64,000 nt of DNA from Deltaproteobacteria bacterium (GCA_017644045.1 JAEPMI010000011.1:368763-432762); one strand, 5' to 3'; positions 26,588 through 36,355 are shown, counted from the stretch's first letter. Made by a program: numbers and translations. Notes: a model not told the origin generated them from the letters alone.

Positions 26588-26593
26588 ACATCT

Positions 26594-28936
26594 CTCGAAG
26601 GTCGCGGAACACGAACCGCGGGTCTTCGAAACGCAGAAGCCCTGGGGGGCACGCCTCGAAAGAGGGTGGCTGGCTCATCGATAGGTGAGCAGGAGTCGAG
26701 CTCGCTCGACTGCTTCAGGGTGGAAACGCTCGGCTTCGCGAAGGGGTGAGCAATCCAGCTCGGCGCGGAGTGCGAACGGTGGGAGGGCGAAGAGGTCCGA
26801 ACCTCTTCGAACGAACATCGGGGAAAGGGCGGGGGTGCCAACGATACGAGGGTGACTTCGGTTCCTCGGATCGGGACGCATCAGCTGGCGGAGACGCCAC
26901 CGGCAAGACCGGGTTTCGGAGCTCTCGGAGCAGGTGCTCGGAGGCCACGTTCGTTGCAAATCGAAATCGAGAGGGAGTCACCCATCGTGGTGGATGGCTT
27001 CCCGGTACGGAGGAGCGCTGGCTGAGCCAGGGCGAGACCGGACCGACCCAACGCCGGAGGAGGCGGAGTCGAGCTTGCTCGACCCTGTCCGAGGACGAGC
27101 GGAGGGCTCGAATAGAGCAGGCCGTCCGGATGGACGATCGCTCATCAGGTCACGACCTCCGTAGCGGCTCACGCTGCCCGGAGGACCTGGAGAGTCGGTC
27201 CCATCTCGACTCGCCGGGAGCTCGTGTCGATCGAAGTCTCGCTTCGGTCGGGCGGCTCGCGCGAGTGACGGAGGGTCAGCGGGGAGAACGTCCCTGCTCA
27301 GGTGGCGAGAGTCACAGGAGCCGGGCTCGATCAGGGCTCGAGAGAGGGCGCGTTCGAACCAAAGCGAGGCCGTCGTGTCGTGACGCGCGGCTTCACCCGA
27401 CCTCCACGAGAGGATCGGGTCGCGAGCGGGGCACCAACCGGGTGCACGTCTTTGAAAATCGAAAGAAGGTAGGCTGCAAACGTCCGAGACCGACGCGTCT
27501 CGTGATGCATCGCGGTGAGGGCTCGGAGAGCCGTCGTCGGAGACTTTCGGGTCTTCCGCGGCGAGGAACCGAGTCCGAGGGTCTGGCCGACCGCACGAGC
27601 AATCGTGGGGCGGTGGGATCAGGGTCCTCGCCAGTCATGGATCGTCACTCTCACGAGTGGCCCCGAGGCTGGTCGAATCGCACCCGCCCAGATGCATCTG
27701 GTGGCAACGAAGGGAGCCCCGCCGCGAGGCGAGGCCACATCGTCACTGTCTCGAGCTTCCCCTCATGTCTTCGGTGACAGGGGACCAGAAGCACGAGCTC
27801 CAGCGTCGATGCCCATCGAAAGTCTCGAATCGACGGAAGCGCACCATCCGTGCTTGCACGGGTGATGCGACGAAATCGACTTCGGAGCTTCGGCCACGAG
27901 AGGGGCGCGCCAAGGGATGCACGTGACGGCTACGTCATGTGGACACCGACGGAGAACGTCCGGCCAGCACGAACCACGATGGGTGACCAGCGTGGACTGT
28001 GGATGACACGCTTTCGAGCTGTCATCCGGAGCGTGCCGACCGGCTTCGATGCGGCAGGAGCTTTTTCGCCCCTGCTCATCTCTTGGAGACACACTCGAAA
28101 GTACTCGGAACGATTCATCGGCATCACGAGAGCATGGGGGCGACCCCAGAAGATCGAGATGCTGGCCGCGGAGGTCTCTCCCCACCCACCGTTCGACGTT
28201 CGCGTCGCGCGGAGACGGACGGAGAGCGAGCGACGAGAGGCGCCATCGGGGCGTGCTCGGTCGACCACCGAGGCGAGAGCACGGAGGACTCGTTCCTTCG
28301 GCGACGATGAAAGATGCGACACACGTGATGGCAGGGGCTGTACTCAGCGAACCGCGCACGGCGAAGGACCACGAATCCTTCACCAGGCAACGAAAGCGGG
28401 GAGCGCAGACGGTCTGCGAAAGCGAAGAACACGCCGCTCTCGACACTTCGGCGGAGCTTGCTCCAAGAAGTGATGAGAACGACACAACGGGATCCCAGGA
28501 TCCGATGTTCCCGCCGAACACCATTCGTCAGTGCGTGGAAGCCATGGCGCGGAGCGCGTCGCTCGGTCTCTGACCAGCGCGCGTTTCATTCGAGCGCCAT
28601 CGCCGTGCGCGTCCCAGCGAGGGACGCCCGGTTCGGGTTCGCCCGGATCGGAACCTCTTCGCTCTTCGGAGCGGATGGGCGGCACGTGACGAGCGTGCGT
28701 GGAATGATCACCACCACCTCCGAGCGTGACGAGCGCGGAGCCTACCCGAAGACGTCGTGCGATCCGGAAGCGTAAGCCGGATCGGACGTCGCCGAGCCGG
28801 CCGGGGCGAACCCGGGCGGAACGGTCTCGAGCCAGCTGGCTCACACGATTGGGGTAACCCAGTCGCGGAACGAGACCCTCGGCGAAAGTGACCTTCGAAA
28901 GGCGGATCAGGGCAACCTGGTCCGCCTTTCTTTTTT
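26594..28936 (+). ncRNA. Candidate 2.34-kb structured non-coding RNA
   Basis: No reading frame here looks like a protein: the translations are Ser/Arg/Gly-rich in every frame, and the strong G/C bias at third positions seen elsewhere is absent. The interval is bounded by a sigma70-like promoter and a perfect intrinsic terminator. Hairpins with stable loops include AGTCGAG/CUCG loop (26694-26711), CCGG (26900-26912), GTCGAG/CUUG loop (27068-27083), a UCUCG-loop stem (27229-27249), GGCTC/GGA (27520-27532), CATCCGTG/CUUG loop (27845-27864), CGGG/UUCG (28634-28645), CGCTC/UUCG (28660-28673) and CGATTGGG/GUAA (28846-28865). Bases 26595-26603 are complementary to 28890-28898, closing the molecule end to end, and 26850-26857 pairs with 26976-26983. 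Very large ornate RNAs such as OLE, GOLLD and ROOL share this style but are under 1 kb. Class unknown; a decayed region is the alternative. Confidence 0.6.
28897..28936 (+). terminator. Intrinsic terminator with GCAA tetraloop
   Basis: GAAAGGCGGATCAGG (28897-28911) pairs with 28916-28930 over 15 bp (one G-U pair) around a GCAA loop, followed by six T (28931-28936). It is the strongest terminator noticed in the window and lies 43 bases before dprA, which therefore needs its own promoter or readthrough. Confidence 0.85.
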
Positions 28937-28979
28937 CCGTCGGACGCAACCGTGAGCGGCGGCGGCCGAGACGGGGGCC

Positions 28980-29873
28980 ATGGCCGACCTGCCGAAGCTG
29001 CCTCCGATTCCGTCGAGTCAGCCCGACGAGCTCACCGGGCCCAGTCTCCTCGGACACCCGAGGCTGCGGCCGCTGGCGGACCTGCCCGATCCGCCCGATC
29101 GGCTCTTCGTGGCTGGGACGATTCCGGAGCGAATGGTGGGCATCGTGGGGACCCGGCGTTCAGATCCGGGAGCGGAGCGCTTTGCGTTCGAGCTCGCGAA
29201 GGCGCTCGGCGGCCACGGAATCGGGGTCGTGAGCGGCGGTGCCCGTGGGATCGACGGTGCGGCGCATCGTGGTTCGCTCGACGCGGGTGCCCCGACCGCC
29301 GCGATCTTGGCCACTCATCCGCGCTGGGCGTATCCCAAACGACACCTTTCGCTCTTCGAACGGGTGCTCGAGACGGGGGCATTGGTCGGCGAGACCGACG
29401 ATCACAAGCCGCTGAAGGGCTACTTCCTGCAGCGGAACCGGCTGATCGCCGCGCTCGGGGAGGTGCTGGTGGTCATCCAAGCTCCCCTGCGGAGCGGATC
29501 GCTCTCGACCGCGCGGGTCGCTTTGACGTTGGGGCGGCCGGTCTTCGCGGTTCCTGCGAGTCCGTGGGACCCGCGCGGCGCGGGGAACCGGTGGCTGCTC
29601 GAGAACGGGGCGACGCCTTGCTGGGGCGTCGAGTCGTTGAACGAGGTGCTTCGGCTGGTTCCGCGGCAGGTGGCGATCGAGGAGGTGCTTCCGCCAGCGG
29701 TGGCGGAGGGCGCCTTGGCCATTTGGCGCGAGCTTGGTGCGTCGCCTCGGCATGCGGATGAGCTGGCGGTCGCGGTGGGGGCCCCGGTGGCGGAGGTCCA
29801 GCGGGGGTTGATGGAGCTCGTCGTGGCCGGCGCCGCGAAGCCGGTGGCGGGGAGTCGCTTCGTGCGGGGGTGA
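28980..29873 (+). CDS. dprA: DNA processing protein DprA
   Basis: A 297-residue DprA/Smf protein, which loads RecA on incoming single-stranded DNA during transformation. The Rossmann core is clear: MVGIVGTRRSDPGAERF, GIGVVSGGARGIDGAAHRG, the FLQRNRLIAAL strand and GSLSTARVALTLGRPVFAVP. A winged-helix-like C-terminus follows (about 235-295). The ATG at 28980 has GGGGG just upstream. It comes directly after the terminator of the candidate ncRNA and is followed by trmFO; a dprA (smf)-trmFO-xerC neighbourhood is also known in Firmicutes. Confidence 0.9.
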   Translation: MADLPKLPPIPSSQPDELTGPSLLGHPRLRPLADLPDPPDRLFVAGTIPERMVGIVGTRRSDPGAERFAFELAKALGGHGIGVVSGGARGIDGAAHRGSLDAGAPTAAILATHPRWAYPKRHLSLFERVLETGALVGETDDHKPLKGYFLQRNRLIAALGEVLVVIQAPLRSGSLSTARVALTLGRPVFAVPASPWDPRGAGNRWLLENGATPCWGVESLNEVLRLVPRQVAIEEVLPPAVAEGALAIWRELGASPRHADELAVAVGAPVAEVQRGLMELVVAGAAKPVAGSRFVRG

Positions 29874-29881
29874 GGCCGATC

Positions 29882-29917
29882 GTGCACGTGCACGTGCACG
29901 AGTACGAGGACGTGCAC
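29882..29917. repeat. GTGCAC short tandem palindromes
   Basis: Three back-to-back GTGCAC units (29882-29899) and a fourth at 29912-29917, each self-complementary, in the 90-bp gap between dprA and trmFO. GTGCACGAG is repeated at 18-base spacing. They could fold as a hairpin or serve as a binding site; the TATGTC of trmFO follows 35 bases later. Confidence 0.6.
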
Positions 29918-29963
29918 GAGTGTTCGGCTCGCTGCGCATCGCCGGGGGCGCTATGTCCACGCC

Positions 29964-31361
29964 ATGTCGGAAACGGTGACGGTGGTCGGTGCGGGGCTCG
30001 CGGGCAGCGAGTGTGCGTGGCAGCTCGCTGAGCGCGGGGTGCAGGTGCGGCTCGTCGAGCAGAAGCCGGTGGCGAAGACGCCGGCGCAGCAGCACGACTT
30101 CTTCGCGGAGCTCGTCTGCTCGAACTCGCTCCGCGGCAACGCCCTGGCGAACGCGGTCGGGCTCATCAAGGAGGAGATGCGCCGGGCGGGTTCGCTCATC
30201 CTCGACGAGGCCGAGAAGAACCGGGTCCCCGCCGGTGGCGCGCTCGCCGTCGATCGAGAGCTCTTCGGGCGCTCGATCACCGCGCGGCTGCACGGCCATC
30301 CGAACATCACCGTGGTCTGCGAGGAGATGAAGGCGGTGCCGACCGAGGGGCGCACGATCCTGGCGACCGGACCGCTCACCGCCGACGCGCTCGCCGCAGA
30401 CCTCGAGTCGATCGTCGGCGTCGGCCACCTCGCCTACTACGACGCCATCGCCCCGGTGGTGCTCACCGAGAGCATCGACTGGGACGTGGTGTTCAAGGCG
30501 AGCCGCTACGACAAGGGCGGTGACGCGGCCTACGGCAACTCGCCGCTGACCGAGGAGGAGTACGACCGCTTCCTGCAGGCCGTGCTCGAGGCCGAGAAGG
30601 TCGAGGCGCACGAGTTCGAGGACGTCCGCTACTTCGAGGGCTGCCTCCCGCTCGAGGTCATGGCCGAGCGCGGTCGGCTCACGCTGGCCTACGGACCGAT
30701 GAAGCCGGTCGGGCTCGCCGACCCACGCACCGGCGAGCGCCCCTTCGCGGTCGTGCAGCTCCGCCAGGAGAACGCGGACGCCACCGCCTACAACCTGGTC
30801 GGCTTCCAGACTCGCATGAAGTGGCCGGAGCAGAAGCGAGTCTTCCGCCTGCTCCCCGGTCTCGAGAACGCCGAGTTCCAGCGGCTCGGGTCGGTGCACC
30901 GGAACACCTTCGTGAACTCGCCGGTCGCGCTCGACGACGACCTCTCACTCAAGAACCGCCCGAACGTGCACCTCGCCGGTCAGATCACCGGCGTCGAGGG
31001 CTACGTCGAGTCGTCCGCCTGCGGGCTGATGCTCGGCGCGGTCCTCGGCGAGCGTCTCCGCGGCAACGCGGTCGAGTTCCCGCCGGAGACCACCGCGCTC
31101 GGCGGGCTCTACCGCCACATCCGCACGCCGCGTGAGGACTTCCAGCCCTCGAACGTCGTGTGGAGCATGGTGCCCCGCATGCCGGGCAAGAAGATCCGCA
31201 AGCGCCGGCTCCGCCGCGAGAAGCTGGCGGAGCGCGCGCTGAAGGACCTGAACGCTTGGCTTCCCTCGATCGGCCTCGAGCCGGTTCAGACGCCGGCGCC
31301 CTTGCCGAAGGCGATGGGCGCCGCGAGCGACGTCTCCGGGATCCCGAACGCCTCGACGTAG
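29964..31361 (+). CDS. trmFO: tRNA m5U54 methyltransferase TrmFO
   Basis: A 465-residue flavoprotein that methylates U54 of tRNA using methylenetetrahydrofolate and FADH2. The FAD motif [19 protein letters not shown] is at the N-terminus; [33 protein letters not shown] and the C-terminal [18 protein letters not shown] are family signatures, with the conserved cysteines present. TATGTC ends six bases before the ATG. The last 25 residues, rich in Pro and Ala, go beyond the usual end and overlap the convergent acyl-CoA oxidase-like gene by 76 bases. Confidence 0.92.
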   Translation: MSETVTVVGAGLAGSECAWQLAERGVQVRLVEQKPVAKTPAQQHDFFAELVCSNSLRGNALANAVGLIKEEMRRAGSLILDEAEKNRVPAGGALAVDRELFGRSITARLHGHPNITVVCEEMKAVPTEGRTILATGPLTADALAADLESIVGVGHLAYYDAIAPVVLTESIDWDVVFKASRYDKGGDAAYGNSPLTEEEYDRFLQAVLEAEKVEAHEFEDVRYFEGCLPLEVMAERGRLTLAYGPMKPVGLADPRTGERPFAVVQLRQENADATAYNLVGFQTRMKWPEQKRVFRLLPGLENAEFQRLGSVHRNTFVNSPVALDDDLSLKNRPNVHLAGQITGVEGYVESSACGLMLGAVLGERLRGNAVEFPPETTALGGLYRHIRTPREDFQPSNVVWSMVPRMPGKKIRKRRLRREKLAERALKDLNAWLPSIGLEPVQTPAPLPKAMGAASDVSGIPNAST

Positions 31362-33598
31362 GCGAGGGCGTCCTCTGCGACGCTGTCGCAGAGCTTCTGC
31401 ACCTGCTCGCGCACGCCGCTGGCGCGGCTCGGCTCGGCGACGCCGTTCTCCATGAACCAGCCGAGGTCTTCCTCGATGCGCCAGAGCGACCAGAGATCGA
31501 GCAGCCGGTCGAGCGCTTCCTTGGCGTCGCCCTCCGCTCCGTCGACCGCGGTGGCGAAGGCGTCGAAGACCACGCGTTCGACGTGGGCCTTTGCCATCGC
31601 GACCAGGTGCGATTGGATGTCGGTGAACGCCTCGTGCGGCTTCATGCCCTGGCCGATCCGTTTCTGAATCCGGCGCGCGGCCGCCTCGACGAGGTGGCTC
31701 TCGCGGAACTCGAAGAGACCGCGGAGCGTGTCGCGGTCCCGGAGGTGCTCTTCCGAGCTCAGCCGGCTGGTGATCGGGTTCGCCTCCTTGGCCACCCGCG
31801 CGATCTTCTTCCCGACATAGCGGATGAGCCCGAAGACGCGGTCGTCGGTGAGCTCCTTCCGGAAGTCGGTGAGCGCCGCCTTCGCCACCAGCTGGAGCAG
31901 CACGGTGTTGTCGCCCTCGAACGTGGTGAAGACGTCGGTGTCGCTCTTGAGCGGCCCGATGCGGTTCGCGCTCAGGTAGCCCTGCCCACCACAGCACTCG
32001 CGGCACTTCTGCAGCGCGAAGGTCGCGTGGTCGGTCGCGAACGCCTTGATGCCGGCGGCCAGCGCTTCCACGGCGCGCCGCTCTTCCTCGCCGTCGGCCT
32101 CGACGTAGGTGCGCCGCACGTGCTCGATGGCGAAGCTCGCCGCGTAGGTCTGCGCGAGCGCGGGCATCAGGCGCCGACGGTGGATCGGATAGTCGATGAG
32201 CCGGTTCTCGGGCACGCCGGGCGCGCCGAACTGCCGCCGGTGAAAGGCGTAGCGGGTCGCGATGGCGAGGCCGACCTTCGAGGCGCTCACGCCACCGGAG
32301 CCGACCGATACGCGACCCGCGACCAGGGTGCCGAGCATGGTGAAGAAGCGCTTGTTCGGGCTGGCGATCGGTGAGGTGTACTCGCCGCTCTCGGTGATCG
32401 ACGCGAAGCGGCCGAGCAGGTGGTCGCGCGGGACCTTCACCTGGTCGAACCAGATGCGCCCATTGTCGACGCCGTTGAGCCCGAGCTTGTGCCCGCAGTC
32501 GCCGAGCCGGACGCCGGGGAGCGCTTCGCCCTTCTCGTCGCGGATGGGGACCAGCACCGCGTGCACGCCGTGGTCCTGACCACCGACGCTGAGCTGGGCG
32601 AAGACCGTGGCCATTCGCGCGTGGGCCGCGGCGTTGCCGATCCACTCCTTGCGCGCGCTCTCGTCGGGCGTGTGCACGACGATCGAGTCCGACTCCGGGT
32701 CGTAGGTCGCGGTCGTCTTCAGTCCCATCACGTTCGAGCCGTGGCCGAGCTCGGTCATCGCGAAGCAGCCGAGCAGCTCGGCCTTCGCCGTGTCCGGGAG
32801 GAAGCGCTTCCGCTGCTCCTCGGTGCCGAGGAAGTAGATGCTCCCGCCGAAGAGCCCGAACTGGACGCCGAACTTCACCAGCACCGAGAGGTCGCCGAAG
32901 CCGAGCATCTCGAAGGCGGTCATGAAGCCCTCGAGGGTCTCGCCGTCGGTGGTGACGCCCGGATAGGCCAGGTCGCCGAAGCCTTCGTCGGCCAGTCGCT
33001 TCACGACCGTGAGCACGGCTTCGCGCGACTCGGCCTTCGACTGGTCGCGCTCGATGCGAACGTCGGCGTCGGCGAGCAGCGCGCGGACCTTCGCGCGCAC
33101 GTCCTTGCACCGCGGCTCGAGCACCGCGCGCACGGCTTCGGGGTCGAACGAGGTCTTCGTCTCCGCCGGGGCCTCGGCCGCGGGTCGCCCCCCGAGCAGC
33201 GCACGACCCGCTTCGGCGCCGTCGATGGAGAGCGCGGCGAGCAGGGTCTCCACCGCTTCCTCCACGTTCGGGTCGTCGCTCGCGAGCGCTGCGCCGAGTC
33301 GCGCGAGGTGCAGCCGCCGGTCGTCGTCGAGGTTGCCCGCCGCCTCACGCACCGTGGTCAGCACGCGCCGGAGCGTCTCGGCCGAGGGCGGCGCCTTCGG
33401 GTCGAGCAGCCGGTCGAGGGTCTTGCGCGCGCCGGCGTGCACCCAGGGCATCTCGTCGAGCTGACCCCGGATCGTCCGGATCTCTTCGTCGGTCAGCTCC
33501 CCGTCCGCCCACGCCACGTAGAGCATCGGCAGGAATGCCCGCACGTGCGGTGCGTCCAGGGCGGCCTCGCTGAGCACTTCGTCGTTCCCATCGGTCAT
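31286..33598 (-). CDS. Acyl-CoA oxidase-like protein with TerB-like N-terminal domain
   Basis: A 770-residue protein. Residues about 15-130 form a helical domain with [19 protein letters not shown], like the metal-binding start of TerB-type domains. From about 170 it is an acyl-CoA dehydrogenase/oxidase: [55 protein letters not shown] and [18 protein letters not shown], the last two typical of peroxisomal-type acyl-CoA oxidases. It should oxidise acyl-CoA with FAD in lipid breakdown. The extra N-terminal domain is unusual. TAGCCT ends six bases before the ATG. Its 3' end overlaps trmFO by 76 bases on the opposite strand. Confidence 0.85.
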   Translation of the reverse strand: MTDGNDEVLSEAALDAPHVRAFLPMLYVAWADGELTDEEIRTIRGQLDEMPWVHAGARKTLDRLLDPKAPPSAETLRRVLTTVREAAGNLDDDRRLHLARLGAALASDDPNVEEAVETLLAALSIDGAEAGRALLGGRPAAEAPAETKTSFDPEAVRAVLEPRCKDVRAKVRALLADADVRIERDQSKAESREAVLTVVKRLADEGFGDLAYPGVTTDGETLEGFMTAFEMLGFGDLSVLVKFGVQFGLFGGSIYFLGTEEQRKRFLPDTAKAELLGCFAMTELGHGSNVMGLKTTATYDPESDSIVVHTPDESARKEWIGNAAAHARMATVFAQLSVGGQDHGVHAVLVPIRDEKGEALPGVRLGDCGHKLGLNGVDNGRIWFDQVKVPRDHLLGRFASITESGEYTSPIASPNKRFFTMLGTLVAGRVSVGSGGVSASKVGLAIATRYAFHRRQFGAPGVPENRLIDYPIHRRRLMPALAQTYAASFAIEHVRRTYVEADGEEERRAVEALAAGIKAFATDHATFALQKCRECCGGQGYLSANRIGPLKSDTDVFTTFEGDNTVLLQLVAKAALTDFRKELTDDRVFGLIRYVGKKIARVAKEANPITSRLSSEEHLRDRDTLRGLFEFRESHLVEAAARRIQKRIGQGMKPHEAFTDIQSHLVAMAKAHVERVVFDAFATAVDGAEGDAKEALDRLLDLWSLWRIEEDLGWFMENGVAEPSRASGVREQVQKLCDSVAEDALAYVEAFGIPETSLAAPIAFGKGAGV

Positions 33599-33623
33599 GG
33601 CCGGAGGCTACCCGATCGCGGGT

Positions 33624-34394
33624 TCAGTCGTCGTCGAGGGCCCGGAGGTGTTTCCAGAACGACCCCGGGCTCGCGAGAATGTCCCGCGTCAGCCGGTAGT
33701 GTTCGGTCTCCTCGAGCGTCACCACCTTCGGTCGTCCCTCGTCGAGCGAGAGCAGCGTCGCGCCGGGGAAGGTCATCAGGATCGGCGAGTGGGTCGCCGC
33801 CACGACCTGGGTGCGTCCCGAGCGAACGCGGCGCCACAGCAGCGCGAGCAGCTCCAGCTGCCGGCTCGGGGAGAGGGCGGCTTCGGGCTCGTCGAAGACC
33901 AGCAGTCCGTCTCCTGCTCCGCGCAGGATCTCCATGTAGGACTCGCCGTGGGAGACTTGCTGGAGGGACTGGCCGCCGTAGCGCGCGTAGGGGGCGCCCA
34001 GGAAGTCTTCGTCCGCCTCTCGGCGGACGAGGAGCTCGCCGAAGTGGGCGGTGTGCTCCGAGCGGAAGAAGTAGCCCCAGCGTGGTCGCTTCGTGAAGAC
34101 CGGGCGGAGCAGCGCACCGAGCCGCGTGTGGTCCTTCGGACCGGTGTAGTCCGGAAGCTCGTTCTTGCTCCCACCCGACGCCGGGAGCCCCACAACTTCT
34201 GCGATGGCTTCGATCAGGGTCGACTTCCCCGAGCCGTTCTCGCCGACGAGGAACGTCACCGCGGTCGGGAAGGTCAGGTTCAGGTCCGCGACGCAAGGGA
34301 GGTCGAACGGGAATCCTCCTTCCGGCGGCACGCGCTCCGGTGGCAGGCGTACCCCTCGCAGGTAGGGCGGCTCGAGCGCGTCGGGGTCGGTCAC
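33624..34394 (-). CDS. AAA/ABC-type ATPase (predicted ATP-binding protein)
   Basis: A 256-residue cytosolic ATPase of the SMC/ABC-like kind. Walker A is GENGSGKSTL (about 50-59), the ABC signature-like QQVSHGESYMEI is near 145, Walker B is LLVFDEPEAALS (about 165) and the switch His is in VVAATHSPILM. There is no membrane or DNA-binding part, so its partner is unknown; such single ATPases are sometimes defence or repair proteins. TACCCT ends six bases before the GTG start. Confidence 0.82.
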   Translation of the reverse strand: MTDPDALEPPYLRGVRLPPERVPPEGGFPFDLPCVADLNLTFPTAVTFLVGENGSGKSTLIEAIAEVVGLPASGGSKNELPDYTGPKDHTRLGALLRPVFTKRPRWGYFFRSEHTAHFGELLVRREADEDFLGAPYARYGGQSLQQVSHGESYMEILRGAGDGLLVFDEPEAALSPSRQLELLALLWRRVRSGRTQVVAATHSPILMTFPGATLLSLDEGRPKVVTLEETEHYRLTRDILASPGSFWKHLRALDDD

Positions 34395-34456
34395 GGGGGC
34401 AGGGTAGCAACGGCGGGAACTGGACGGATGGCGGGGATCGGGCGATCAAGAGGATC

Positions 34457-35401
34457 GTGGAATCGCCGACCGCCCTCGACGAGCAGATCGAGACCTTCCT
34501 CCGCTGGGGCAGGGACGAGCGGCGGCTCGCGGCGTCGACGCTCGACGCGTACCAGCGCGACCTCGAGCAGCTTCGGGACTTCGTGGCGAAGTCGGGCGGC
34601 CCGGTCGACGCGAAGGCCATCGACGTGCTCGTGCTCCGCATGTTCCTGGCCGAGCTGCACCGAACGCTCTCGGCGAGCACCATCGCAAGGCGCATCTCCA
34701 CGCTGCGGAGCTTCTGGCGCTTCCTGCGCAAGCGACGGCTGGTCGACAAGAACCCGGCCGCGGTGCTGAGCGCGCCCAAGGCGAGCAAGGAGCTGCCGCG
34801 CTTCCTCACGGTCGAGGACGCCTTTCGCGTGGTCGACGCACCGAAGAGCGACGCCGACCGCGACGAGCGACTCGTCCGGCGCGACAGCGCGATGCTCGAG
34901 CTGCTCTACGGCGGCGGCCTGCGCGTCAGCGAGCTGTCCGGGCTCACCCTCGACCGGATCGATCTGAGCGCCCGCGAGCTGCGGGTGATCGGCAAGGGCA
35001 ACAAGGAGCGCGTGGTGCCCATCGGCAAGGAAGCGATGAGCGCGCTGCGCGCCTACCTCGAGGTGCGCGGCCAGCTGCGGACCAAGGAGCGGGCGCCCCA
35101 TCCCGACGCGGTCTTCCTCGGCATTCGCGGCACGCCACTGACGTCGCGACAGGTGCAGAACGTGGTGCGCCGCTACGGGACCGCGGGCGCCGGTCGGTCG
35201 GACCTGCATCCGCACGCGCTCCGCCACAGCTGCGCGACCCACTTGCTCGATGCGGGCGCGGACCTGCGGACCATCCAGGAGCTGCTCGGCCACGCGAGCC
35301 TCTCGACCACGCAGCGCTACACGCAGATCAGCGTGGACCGACTGATGGCCGCCTACGACGCGGCCCACCCATTGGCCAAAGCCAGCGGCGACGACGACTG
35401 A
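34457..35401 (+). CDS. xerC: Tyrosine recombinase XerC/XerD type
   Basis: A 314-residue site-specific recombinase of normal Xer length. The N-terminal SAM-like core-binding domain spans about 5-95. Catalytic residues are visible: Arg in GGGLRVSELSGL, Lys in GKGNKERVVPIG, HALRHSCATHLLDAG, GHASLSTTQRYTQI with the His and the nucleophilic Tyr. It would resolve chromosome dimers at dif with a second Xer protein. I chose the GTG at 34457 (AAGAGGA just upstream); the frame upstream of it is Arg/Gly-rich and overlaps the divergent ATPase gene. Whether it is XerC or XerD is not decided; the dprA-trmFO context favours XerC. Confidence 0.85.
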   Translation: MESPTALDEQIETFLRWGRDERRLAASTLDAYQRDLEQLRDFVAKSGGPVDAKAIDVLVLRMFLAELHRTLSASTIARRISTLRSFWRFLRKRRLVDKNPAAVLSAPKASKELPRFLTVEDAFRVVDAPKSDADRDERLVRRDSAMLELLYGGGLRVSELSGLTLDRIDLSARELRVIGKGNKERVVPIGKEAMSALRAYLEVRGQLRTKERAPHPDAVFLGIRGTPLTSRQVQNVVRRYGTAGAGRSDLHPHALRHSCATHLLDAGADLRTIQELLGHASLSTTQRYTQISVDRLMAAYDAAHPLAKASGDDD

Positions 35402-36313
35402 CTACTCCGAGTGCGCGAAGAGCCACTCGAGCACCGCGGGGATGGCCCCGTCGGTGAAGGTGGGCGTGTGGGCGCCACCCTCGATGGTCCAGAGCGCGTA
35501 GTCGCGACCTGCGGCGCAGTCGGTCCACTGCTCGCGTATCGTCTCGGCGCCGTCGAGGGTCGAGTCGAGGTCGAAGGGCTCGATGGTCTCCATGCCGGTG
35601 CAGCCCGCGCGTTCGGCGAATCGAGTCACGCTCTCGCGGGCGCCGGGATAGGGGTTCCCTCGAATCTCACCGCCCTCGTAGAGCACCGCGGTGTCGTCGG
35701 TGCCGTGGAACTGGAGCACGCTCGTCGGCTCGCTCGGAGCGCCGCAGTTGGCGGGGTCGTTCCAGGTCGCGCCGTTCAGCGTCGCGATGGCGGTGATCGT
35801 CTCCGGTGCGTCGCAGGCCATGCGGTAGGCCATGAAGCCGCCGGTCGAGTGCCCGAGCAGGTAGACCCGCGCCGGATCCACGGCGAGCGCCTCGGTGGCT
35901 TCGTCGATGAGGTCGGTCAGGTAGCCGACGTCGTCGCTCCCGGTGTCGTCGTAGTCGCAGCAGGCGTCGGTGGCGTTCCACTGCTGCTGGCGCTCCGCGT
36001 CGGTGAAGCCCTCGGCGGCGAGCGCGATGAAGCCGGTCTCCCGCGCGAGCCCGGGGATCCCGAAGTAGGCGGCCTCGATCACGCCGCTGGTCCCCGAGCC
36101 GTGGAGCACGATGACCAGCGGGTAGCTCCCGCTCGCGTCGTAGTCGGTGGGGAGGTGGACGCGCGCCTGGCGCCCTTCCGGTCCGAGCCGCGAGGGCGGA
36201 CCCGCCGGCATGTCGACCACGGGCATGTCCACGGGCGCCGGACCCATGTCATCCATGCCCGAGTCGTCGCCACAGGCGGCGAGGAGCAGTGTCACGAGGC
36301 AGAGGAGTCGCAC
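35402..36313 (-). CDS. Lipoprotein esterase, PHB-depolymerase-like alpha/beta hydrolase
   Basis: A 303-residue secreted hydrolase. MRLLCLVTLLLAAC is a lipoprotein signal followed by an Asp/Met/Pro-rich linker. The hydrolase shows the oxyanion strand LVIVLHGSGTSG, nucleophile elbow YLLGHSTGGFMAY (Ser about 165), Asp in FHGTDDTAVLY and His in IEGGAHTPTF. This is the LpqC/poly(3-hydroxybutyrate) depolymerase or feruloyl-esterase group, acting on external esters. TAGCTT ends six bases before the GTG start. Its stop directly abuts the xerC stop (convergent). Confidence 0.8.
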   Translation of the reverse strand: MRLLCLVTLLLAACGDDSGMDDMGPAPVDMPVVDMPAGPPSRLGPEGRQARVHLPTDYDASGSYPLVIVLHGSGTSGVIEAAYFGIPGLARETGFIALAAEGFTDAERQQQWNATDACCDYDDTGSDDVGYLTDLIDEATEALAVDPARVYLLGHSTGGFMAYRMACDAPETITAIATLNGATWNDPANCGAPSEPTSVLQFHGTDDTAVLYEGGEIRGNPYPGARESVTRFAERAGCTGMETIEPFDLDSTLDGAETIREQWTDCAAGRDYALWTIEGGAHTPTFTDGAIPAVLEWLFAHSE

Positions 36314-36355
36314 CCGTTCAAGCTATCAGACCGCGAGGAGGGATCGTGCACGGCT

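Noticed and set aside
26746-27777. A 343-codon open frame inside the 2.3-kb non-coding interval
   Set aside because: The translation is Arg/Ser/Gly-rich, has no domain, no ribosome site and no third-position G/C bias; the same DNA is rich in exact RNA hairpins.
27763-28524. A 253-codon minus-strand frame in the same interval
   Set aside because: Amino-acid mix (many Ser, Arg, Cys, Pro) resembles random GC-rich DNA, with no motif and no start signal.
26594-28936. The interval as a group II intron or rRNA fragment
   Set aside because: I found no domain V-like 34-mer, no GUGYG boundary and no conserved 16S or 23S stretch.
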